From the NCBI GenBank assembly GCA_964213345.1, contig CAXOVX010000036.1, positions 1 through 20,329 on the forward strand: DNA of 20,329 nt. The letters are read 5' to 3'. The stretch is from CAXOVX01 sp964213345 (GTDB lineage Bacteria; Pseudomonadota; Alphaproteobacteria; Rickettsiales; Midichloriaceae). The first letter of the stretch is position 1, and each line of letters begins with the position of its first letter. The position numbers and the translations under genes are program-made. The notes under the pieces were generated by a model. The model did no database searches. It worked only from the letters and a program-made list of their open reading frames with translations, and was not told where the DNA came from. Of this stretch, positions 14,121 to 20,329 are shown one piece after another.

Positions 14121-16910
14121 ATGGCAATGTCACTACAGGGCTCTAGTACACTGGGGCTACAGAGTCAGATCGAAAGTATCGCAAGTAAGCAGAAGCTTGT
14201 ATCCAATATGCTGAGTAGTGGGGATAAGATCCAGGAAGCATGGCAGGATGCAGCAGGTCTTACTATAGTTGAGTCTTTAAAACAAGAAATTGATAGTATG
14301 AAGGCTGTGGCTGAAGGGCTACAACAAGGAGATGCTGTGTTAAATATAGCAGATGGTGCTATGAAGGGAGCACTGAAGATTTTAGAACGTATAGGTGTGC
14401 TGATTGATCGCGCTAGAAATGGTTCATTTGGTGATAAGCAAAGACGAGACTTAAACAATGAAGTGCAAGAATTGTTGAAAACATGGGACACAGCAATGGA
14501 AAATGCTAAGTTTAATGAACATACACTTCTCAATGGCCAGCTCTCTGCAGGAACCAATATAAAAGGAGATGTACAAAGTATCATCACACCAAGCAGTGCA
14601 ACATTGACACATGATGTGACGTTAGCTCCGAGTAAGTTTACCCTTAACGGCGTAAAATTTTCAACTGGTGGGGCTACATCCGAAGTTAAATTCATACCAG
14701 GCAGTACTAGTGAAAGGGCTCAAGAGGTAAGGGTTACGGTGACAGCGGCAGCTAAGCTCACGACTACAGCGTTGACGTTGACGGGAGGAGGAGCTACTGT
14801 GAGGATAGGTGGTGATGCTAATGATGATTTAAAAGTTGCTGGTGTTGCTACTGCCGCTACGGGGATAGCAGCAGAGATAGCAGCAGCTATTAACAGTAAC
14901 ACTGGTAGTAAGTTGCCAGTAGGATTTACAGCTACTGCTACTGGTAGCGTTGTCACTATTCAAAGAACTGCCGCCAGTGCAGCAAAATATAATATACAAG
15001 GTAGTGTTTCAGTGCCTACTGCGACAGTAGATGGTGCCAGTGCATCAAGCTTTGGTACAACTGCAGCTGCTGTAGGTGCGACGAGTGTGGTGGTACAAGC
15101 TGGCTATCAAGTTAACATTAAGGATATTGGTGCTGGTGCTGCAAACAACATTTATAGCTTTTTTACTAATCCCAGTGATGGCTTGTCAAAAGCGGATGAT
15201 TTTGTGAAAGAAGCGCTTTCGTCCATTACAGTTGAGAATCCTAATCCAGTGCCTGCCGGCACAAATACGGTGCTAACGATAAAATCTAAGAATAGTGCCA
15301 TAACTGGGGCTATAGTGTTAGATTCTGGTGGTGGTGTGTCATTAGGTAAATTTGAAAGTAGTGCAGCAGTTGGTTCATTGGGTGTAGGTAATATTCACAT
15401 AGGTGGTTCACTAACCGGTACAGCCGCAAGCTGGATAAAGTATGATCCTCAAGGCTTCGCTGCTGCTACGACAGGGGCTATAACCATTCCAGCTACGGCA
15501 ATAGGAGAAGGCTCTACTTTTACTGTTGGGGATAAGGATCCAATTAAGTATACATTTAAGGCGTCTCCTGATGCACATGATAAATCTCAAGTTCAGTTAG
15601 TTGTTGGTGATACGTACCAAAGCTTGATCAATTTGGTTAAGATGTTGCGTCAAAGTGGTAATCCAGTGTTGCAGAGCTTTGATTATAAGCTACAGGTTGA
15701 TGCTAAAGGCGACAATCAAATGTCTATTGCAACAAAAACTCCAGATGCTACGTTTAATGGCCTGAAATTTAGTTTTACGCCTACTACTGGCGCTGGTGCC
15801 GCATTGACTTTAATTGGTGGTAAAACTGGGGGCATGGACTTCTCCAAATTAGTAGCAAATGACAAATTTATTGGGTCAGGGAAGGGTATCGTTGTTACAG
15901 CGAAATATAAAGGCCAAGACAAAGTGGATCTGACATTGCGTTTAGGTGATGGAATGTCATATACTGCAAGTGGGGTTGGTACGCTGCCACAGGATGACAC
16001 AGTAGTGCGGTTTATTGCTGCTGGCGGCAAGCCAGAGGGTGGGTACTTCGATATCACTTTCGCAGCAAAGCAAGGTATGAGTGTAAATGCTGATAACGTC
16101 AGCAAGTATGCGGAAGAGCTTGGTAAAGCTGCAGGGGGGTTAAAAGTCTATCAAACAAGGGCATTGACCAGCTTCCAGCCAGATAATGGTATGTTGAATA
16201 ATGCTAAAGTTGAGTTTGTAAGCGGCAGTTTTGACGATACGTTGAAGGTATCAGGTGTGAAAGTGTTGGGTAAGACCGTAACTAGCAATGGCTCTGTTAC
16301 AGTTGATTTAAGTGATGGTAGAGCTTTCTCATTGTCCATACCTACAACTCAATCTCCTATTTTGAAGGCAGGCAGTATTGTTGAAATAGTGAATAGCGCT
16401 GATCCAGAAGAAACGTTTCGTTTGCACTTGTTGACTAGCATTGATCTTTCTGATGCAAAGGATGTAAGTGCACTGCAGACTACGTTAAGTACTGCATTTA
16501 AAGCTGGCAAAGGACCGATGGAATTCCCAATTTCTTCAGATCCTCACGCGAAGCTTGACATTGCATTTCCTAATTTGACCCTCAAGGCTCTTTTTGGGGA
16601 CCATAAGGTAGACATTTCAGATAAAGATCATTTGATTGAAAATGCTGAAATTGTGAGTAAGGCAATAAGTCAGGTGTTGAGCGAGAGAACTAAGGTTGGT
16701 GCTTATCAGTCAACGATAAGACAGTTAGGTGATACGATGGCTTTGGCTGTACAGAATACCGCGACTGCGAAGACTATATATGGTGATACTAATGTTACTG
16801 CAGCGGTCGAAGAACTAACGCAGACAAATATTAGGTTGAATGCAAGTGTTAATGTGTTTAAGCAAATGTTGCAGTCATTAAACTTGGTGCTGCAGTTAAT
16901 GCAACAGTAA
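14121..16910 (+). CDS. fliC: Flagellin, unusually large (929 aa)
   Basis: Filament subunit exported through the flagellar type III apparatus. The N-terminal ~150 residues form the conserved helical D0/D1 region: a glutamine-rich start, MLSSGDKIQEAWQDAAGL (compare the classic SSG...DDAAG), GDAVLNIADGAMKGALKILE and KFNEHTLLNG. The last ~90 residues form the other half, with RTKVGAYQSTIRQLGDTMAL and a terminal hydrophobic helix ending QLMQQ instead of the common LLR. The ~690-residue centre is Ala/Gly/Thr/Val-rich beta-type sequence, the surface-exposed variable part. There is no cysteine in 929 residues. Typical flagellins have 280-550 residues, so this is oversized. GGAAGG six nt before the ATG is a strong ribosome site. 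A terminator follows 31 bp after the stop. A FlgL-like hook protein is a less likely alternative. Confidence 0.85.
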   Translation: MAMSLQGSSTLGLQSQIESIASKQKLVSNMLSSGDKIQEAWQDAAGLTIVESLKQEIDSMKAVAEGLQQGDAVLNIADGAMKGALKILERIGVLIDRARNGSFGDKQRRDLNNEVQELLKTWDTAMENAKFNEHTLLNGQLSAGTNIKGDVQSIITPSSATLTHDVTLAPSKFTLNGVKFSTGGATSEVKFIPGSTSERAQEVRVTVTAAAKLTTTALTLTGGGATVRIGGDANDDLKVAGVATAATGIAAEIAAAINSNTGSKLPVGFTATATGSVVTIQRTAASAAKYNIQGSVSVPTATVDGASASSFGTTAAAVGATSVVVQAGYQVNIKDIGAGAANNIYSFFTNPSDGLSKADDFVKEALSSITVENPNPVPAGTNTVLTIKSKNSAITGAIVLDSGGGVSLGKFESSAAVGSLGVGNIHIGGSLTGTAASWIKYDPQGFAAATTGAITIPATAIGEGSTFTVGDKDPIKYTFKASPDAHDKSQVQLVVGDTYQSLINLVKMLRQSGNPVLQSFDYKLQVDAKGDNQMSIATKTPDATFNGLKFSFTPTTGAGAALTLIGGKTGGMDFSKLVANDKFIGSGKGIVVTAKYKGQDKVDLTLRLGDGMSYTASGVGTLPQDDTVVRFIAAGGKPEGGYFDITFAAKQGMSVNADNVSKYAEELGKAAGGLKVYQTRALTSFQPDNGMLNNAKVEFVSGSFDDTLKVSGVKVLGKTVTSNGSVTVDLSDGRAFSLSIPTTQSPILKAGSIVEIVNSADPEETFRLHLLTSIDLSDAKDVSALQTTLSTAFKAGKGPMEFPISSDPHAKLDIAFPNLTLKALFGDHKVDISDKDHLIENAEIVSKAISQVLSERTKVGAYQSTIRQLGDTMALAVQNTATAKTIYGDTNVTAAVEELTQTNIRLNASVNVFKQMLQSLNLVLQLMQQ

Positions 16911-16937
16911 TATTGCACAATCGTATTATGACATAAT

Positions 16938-16973
16938 AAAGCACCGTCTCTGTGTTACAGGGCGGTGTTTTTT
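16938..16973 (+). terminator. Intrinsic terminator after the flagellin gene
   Basis: CACCG (16942-16946) pairs with CGGTG (16963-16967); inner pairs TC.TCTG with CAGGG extend the stem with wobbles and one bulge. A run of six T (16968-16973) follows. It lies 31 bp after the stop codon and separates the flagellin transcript from the downstream gene. Confidence 0.85.
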
Positions 16974-17013
16974 GTAAAGGCTTAATGTTAACCCTAAAAC
17001 ATGCTTGTAATAT

Positions 17014-17031
17014 TACTTTATTATTAAAGTA
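17014..17031. promoter_or_regulatory. Perfect 7-bp dyad upstream of the 588-aa gene
   Basis: TACTTTA-TTAT-TAAAGTA is an exact inverted repeat ending 38 nt before the ATG at 17070. It could be an operator or a 5'-leader hairpin. All but two bases are A or T, so chance is a real possibility. Confidence 0.25.
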
Positions 17032-17069
17032 TTAGTTGTGCAAAATTTTCATTAAGCAGGAAGGCAATT

Positions 17070-18836
17070 ATGAAAGATGTACCAAATATTCAACCATTGC
17101 AAACCACAGCAATGGTTTCTGATTTTACTCAGCAAGATTTTTACAACAAGGAGCTTGCATTACTGTTTCCATCAATACGTGAGATATGCAATCCTAATTT
17201 TCAAAAATTTTGCACATTATTATCATCAAATAATGTAACTGCCGGCAGTCTAAAGGAAGAGGTACAAAAAGAAATCACGTACCTTCAAGACTTAACAAAA
17301 AAATCTGAAACAGCAAAAATGCAATGTAGTCCTGACTTCTTAAGCGCAGCAGGGAAGTATCTATCAAGCGAGGGGAACAATAGTCTGAAATTCGATAATG
17401 ATGGTAAAATAACTCACTTCTTAGCACCAGGCAAAGACGGAAAGGAAGTACGATGTGACTTGGATGCTTTTACAGATAAACTGAAGATCATGATAGAAGC
17501 TTTAGAGGAATTTAGCAAAGGTACAGGGAAAGAGGTGATTGTAGGCAGGATCAAAGAAAAACTCGAAAAAAAACAAACTATAGTTAAGGATGCGTTGTAT
17601 GATGCTGATTGGCATAGGAACCTTGTGTTAACAGAAAAGGACAGCAAAGTAGATTATTGGGGACAACCTCCTCAAGAACGTAAGAAAGATGATGGAAAAG
17701 TTTTACCTGAACAACAGAAGTGGCATCAAAAATTACCGAATCTTGTGCACATTGTGATGCAGCAGGGCCTTCAGAATGGTTTCCTATATGCGGCCCTTGA
17801 AAACCTTTATTCGTCAGAAGTAATCCAGTTGGCGGGAGCTCACGAACTCAAGACACAATTTAAGTTCGTAATGGAAAATTCAGTAGAAGAGAAAAGGAGT
17901 GAAAAAGTAGCAGTAGAAGAAAAGGTAAGGAAATTGCAGCTACTGGTATCACTAAGTCCGGCAAGTTCCGAAAAAATGGACGAAATGGATATACCAAAAG
18001 AGCTTCGACAAAAGATAATAAACACACCTATAACTTTTATGTTGGAGTTTGATCTATCAAAAGACTTAGGAATAGGACAAAAAGCTCTTGGTACACCAAC
18101 GGATTTTGGCTTTCGGATTATTAGTTTGGAAAATGGTAAAAAAATATTTGGAGAATCAAATGGTAAACAAAACGAAGAGGCTCTGAATGAGCTCAATGCA
18201 TTGACTAGGCAATGTGCTATAAATAATGCATTAAATGACTTTGCTCTCAAACTTGCAGAAGGAAGTAAAACTGACAAGCATGCATGGTTGGAAAAGTGCA
18301 AGAAATCTTTACCGTTTTTAGCAGATTGCAATAGCATAGTAGGTGACAAAGAGTGGAAAAAAGCAGAACAATTAACAAAATTGTTAAATTTTTATAGTCT
18401 CGGTAATTCACCTGATCTGGCCGAATTAGAGAGTATTAGGCAAGCTTTGTTGTTAGGAAATGGTAAGGGACTAAGTACCATTATACTAGATGTTAAAGTT
18501 ACCAAGTGTGTTAACACAACTGTAGGTATTATCAAAGAAGCGCATGGTAATAGAATGTCTAGACAAGACATTGATAAAGTTACCGGAGTGTTCAATAAAC
18601 TTATTACATCATCAGGTCTAGACGAAGAAAATCAAAGGATATGCCAGGAACAGGCTAAAAGTTTCGCAATCAAGATGGTATATGTCCATGGTGGGAAAGT
18701 ATCAATTGCAGAGTATGCTTTAAATGCTATACAGCAGATTGTGCGTCAAATATTCGGCAACGAATATACGCTGCCAAAAGAACTCAGTGACAAGCTATTT
18801 CAGGCATCACCGGTAGAGGTAGGTAGAGTGCATTAG
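17070..18836 (+). CDS. Unrecognised 588-aa soluble protein
   Basis: I do not recognise this protein. It has no signal peptide and no membrane segment. It is rich in Lys, Glu and Leu, with several helix-prone charged stretches (KEEVQKEITYLQDLTKKSE near residue 64, and EEKRSEKVAVEEKVRK near 280). A mid-protein segment KVDYWGQPPQERKKDDGKVL looks like an exposed loop. Cysteines are scattered, unlike the upstream flagellin. The start is well defined: AGGAAGG lies about seven nt before ATG 17070, one of the strongest ribosome sites in the window. It has its own leader after the flagellin terminator, so it is probably a separate transcript. A secreted effector or a flagellum-related helper is possible from position alone; neither is shown by the sequence. 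Confidence 0.8.
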   Translation: MKDVPNIQPLQTTAMVSDFTQQDFYNKELALLFPSIREICNPNFQKFCTLLSSNNVTAGSLKEEVQKEITYLQDLTKKSETAKMQCSPDFLSAAGKYLSSEGNNSLKFDNDGKITHFLAPGKDGKEVRCDLDAFTDKLKIMIEALEEFSKGTGKEVIVGRIKEKLEKKQTIVKDALYDADWHRNLVLTEKDSKVDYWGQPPQERKKDDGKVLPEQQKWHQKLPNLVHIVMQQGLQNGFLYAALENLYSSEVIQLAGAHELKTQFKFVMENSVEEKRSEKVAVEEKVRKLQLLVSLSPASSEKMDEMDIPKELRQKIINTPITFMLEFDLSKDLGIGQKALGTPTDFGFRIISLENGKKIFGESNGKQNEEALNELNALTRQCAINNALNDFALKLAEGSKTDKHAWLEKCKKSLPFLADCNSIVGDKEWKKAEQLTKLLNFYSLGNSPDLAELESIRQALLLGNGKGLSTIILDVKVTKCVNTTVGIIKEAHGNRMSRQDIDKVTGVFNKLITSSGLDEENQRICQEQAKSFAIKMVYVHGGKVSIAEYALNAIQQIVRQIFGNEYTLPKELSDKLFQASPVEVGRVH

Positions 18837-19284
18837 GACTGGCAAACAGTACGCCAGGCACTGGGTAATTCACATTGTATAAATTGTATTTTTTAGCAAT
18901 CAAGCACGAAAATTCATTCAAGGTAGTGGCATTAGAGTTCGTAGTGTGGCAGTAGAGAATAGCAATGCGATAATTTGGCATCATACCAATTCCCCCTTTT
19001 TAACGCTCACGTTGTCATACTGCGGGATTTAGGCTCAGTCATGTAGTATTCTGCACTTTTTCACCCTCACCATTCTGCTCCTAGTGCTCATTTAAAAATG
19101 GGACTTGGTATCACATCTAGATGTAGAACAAAAAAATAAAATATTTGCAGTAACAAATATAATGCTATGATGAAGTCTAGTTAGCTGCGAAAGAAGGTGC
19201 ATCTTAGAGTGAATAAAGACCAGAATCAAAAACTTATGCTACAATTAATTCTCGAAATTGGTAATCCTGACGCAATTTTACATC
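18837..19284. other. Spacer before the Smr gene
   Basis: Holds a family-2 element (18983-19111), an unassigned minus-strand open frame (18784-18984) whose ATG abuts that element, and a small plus-strand frame (GTG near 19212 to a stop at 19293) overlapping the Smr start. No RNA gene or terminator is evident. Confidence 0.5.
18983..19111. repeat. Family-2 inverted-repeat element, copy D (inverted)
   Basis: A 129-bp copy in reverse orientation to A and B. The left end ATACCAATTCCCCCTTTTTA pairs with the right end AAAAATGGGACTTGGTAT. The core reads CTCCTAGTGCTC, the complement of the A/B core. Unlike the others it has TCA directly outside both TACC/GGTA ends, which may be a 3-bp target duplication. 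Confidence 0.8.
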
Positions 19285-19926
19285 ATGTCGTCTGATGATT
19301 TTAAAACAAGCCAGGAGTGGTTAGAATATATAGAGGGTTTTCAAAAAGTTAGAAATAGCTCTAAAAAACGAAAGACATCCGATGCTGCACTTACTCCAGA
19401 TGTGTCAAAAATACGTAAGTCCGTTGCAGAGAAGTTGTCTAATGCCAGTTGCAATGTGTACTCAATCACGGCACTCACACAAATAACGAATAATGATGTT
19501 AGCCATAAACCGCAAAGTTGGCTGGAAATAGATCAGCACAATGGCCTTGATAGGAGAACTATCTACGCCATGGATAGGGGGGAATATTCCATTGCTGCTA
19601 CGTTAGATTTGCATTGCCATACCATGGAACAAGCTCATGCAACTCTGCAAAACTTCATTTTAAGTGCCTATCAACAGCAAAAACGTTTTTTATTGATAGT
19701 TACTGGAAAGGGCAGCAATCAAAAAAGTGATGGGAACGATACGGCTACAATCAGAGAAATGCTTCCTTGTTGGTTAAATAGCAAATTATTACGTCCCTGT
19801 ATATTGCGCTTTAGATTCGCTATAAAAAAACATGGCGGTGAAGGGGCATTTTATGTGCTTTTAAAACGTGAAAGAGGTCCAGTCACACACTTTCATAAAA
19901 TTGCAGACAATAAGAGCAAGTATTGA
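19285..19926 (+). CDS. Smr-domain protein (putative nuclease)
   Basis: The C-terminal half (~residues 98-200) is a small MutS-related (Smr) domain. TLDLHCHTMEQAHATLQNFI holds the LDLH motif, followed by RFLLIVTGKGSN with the T/S-GKG motif, MLPCWLN, and HGGEGAFYVLLKRERG with the HGG-x-GA signature. Stand-alone Smr proteins have DNA or RNA nicking activity in some characterised members; the substrate here is unknown. The N-terminal ~95 residues are basic and variable, as usual for this family. A TTG at 19258 is in frame, but ATG 19285 (MSSDDFKTSQEW) fits better. The start overlaps the end of a small upstream frame, which could couple translation. The next gene begins 36 bp downstream. Confidence 0.9.
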   Translation: MSSDDFKTSQEWLEYIEGFQKVRNSSKKRKTSDAALTPDVSKIRKSVAEKLSNASCNVYSITALTQITNNDVSHKPQSWLEIDQHNGLDRRTIYAMDRGEYSIAATLDLHCHTMEQAHATLQNFILSAYQQQKRFLLIVTGKGSNQKSDGNDTATIREMLPCWLNSKLLRPCILRFRFAIKKHGGEGAFYVLLKRERGPVTHFHKIADNKSKY

Positions 19927-19961
19927 TTGCACTTATGTGATACAAAATGCTATAAACACAG

Positions 19962-20303
19962 ATGTACGAGAAAAATGTTTTTTTATTGGGTCGCATGTAT
20001 CATAAAAGATGCATTAAATCAGGCGTTTTGTTGTGTATCGCGGTAAGCGTGCTGTTAACCAGCTGCACAGGCGGGTTCCCTGTTAGACGTAAATGGCAAA
20101 AGGCTGAAGATTTTGAAGAAAGACGTGAAATTGCCTACAATATTTTTGTAGAACAGGGGGGATTAAAGAAGAAAAATGCTAAGTCACTAAATCCAGGTGA
20201 TAAAAAGATGCGAGACCAAGCAATGCAAGAGTTAATGCCACAAGACGTGAAGCCTCTTACTAAAAAGAGTGACGCAAACTTACCTGACGCAGGATCACGC
20301 TAA
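19962..20303 (+). CDS. Small putative lipoprotein
   Basis: A protein of at most 113 aa with a lipoprotein-type signal: basic KRCIKSG, hydrophobic VLLCIAVSVLL, then lipobox LTSC with the predicted lipidated Cys at residue 35. Starting at ATG 19995 (MYHKRC...) would shorten the signal to 23 residues before that Cys, a more typical length; neither start has a good ribosome site. The mature part (~78 residues) is charged and hydrophilic, rich in Lys, Glu and Asp, and has no recognised domain. It follows the Smr gene by 36 bp on the same strand and may share its transcript. The role is unknown; it is likely anchored in a membrane facing the periplasm. Confidence 0.72.
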   Translation: MYEKNVFLLGRMYHKRCIKSGVLLCIAVSVLLTSCTGGFPVRRKWQKAEDFEERREIAYNIFVEQGGLKKKNAKSLNPGDKKMRDQAMQELMPQDVKPLTKKSDANLPDAGSR

Positions 20304-20329
20304 ATTCAATTTAGGATTAAGTTGGCTAG

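Noticed and set aside
14029..14214. Plus-strand frame overlapping the flagellin start
   Set aside because: Out of frame with flagellin, Cys-rich with no motif, and the GGAAGG site serves the flagellin ATG.
14720..14956. Minus-strand open frame within the flagellin gene (Ala/Val-rich)
   Set aside because: It is an antisense shadow of the repetitive Ala/Thr codons of the flagellin; no start signal and no recognisable domain.
17840..18349. 169-codon minus-strand frame in the 588-aa gene
   Set aside because: Antisense to a well-supported gene with a strong ribosome site; composition (Ser/Phe/Leu-rich) is typical of an antisense shadow.

Overview
The window looks like a chromosomal segment of an AT-rich alphaproteobacterium of the order Rickettsiales. 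The evidence is the AT-rich sequence, a reduced and loosely packed gene set, an NtrY-type sensor kinase, an alphaproteobacterial AddB-like nuclease, intergenic regions littered with decayed transposase pieces and short inverted-repeat elements, and one such element that forms the start of a protein-coding gene, as Rickettsia palindromic elements do. A flagellin gene points to one of the flagellated lineages, such as Midichloriaceae. That family-level placement is inference.

Layout. 105-179 is a tRNA-Thr(UGU) with an encoded CCA. 233-3241 (minus) is an AddB-like PD-(D/E)XK nuclease whose first ~37 codons lie inside a 146-bp inverted-repeat element (3130-3275). 3341-4432 (minus) is an RND/HlyD-type periplasmic adaptor. 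It diverges from a coaX-coaBC operon (4544-6620) for coenzyme A synthesis, and a 24-nt near-perfect palindrome lies between the two. 6621-7266 is gene-poor, with an IS630-type transposase fragment interrupted by a small inverted-repeat element. 7267-8196 (minus) is a membrane protein resembling DUF4436. 8197-9498 is debris: a truncated small element, an orphan coding fragment, opposed pieces of two IS630 transposases and another small element. 9499-12920 (minus) is ntrY followed by eno; pyrH (12990-13700) diverges from ntrY. 13701-14120 holds one end of the first repeat family, a full copy of the second, and a possible terminator. 14121-16910 is a very large flagellin (929 aa), closed by a good intrinsic terminator. 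17070-18836 is an unrecognised 588-aa soluble protein. After another small element come an Smr-domain protein (19285-19926) and a small putative lipoprotein (19962-20303).

Functional links. CoaX and CoaBC perform three steps of the pantothenate-to-CoA route. NtrY, eno and pyrH are housekeeping or regulatory genes. The flagellin and the 588-aa protein both have strong GGAAGG ribosome-binding sites, and no comparably strong site was noticed at the other starts examined, which suggests high expression. Two short inverted-repeat families dominate the spacers. Family 1 (TIR TAGACTTCTTYCGRAACT) has one full copy and two partial ends, all at gene boundaries. Family 2 (TIR TATACCAAGTCCC...) has five copies in 12 kb. 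Most copies have TA at their borders, and the IS630-type debris nearby suggests, without proof, that an IS630 enzyme mobilised them. I see no complete, obviously new multi-gene system. The most interesting items are the element that became the AddB N-terminus, the oversized flagellin with its orphan neighbour, and the repeat families.
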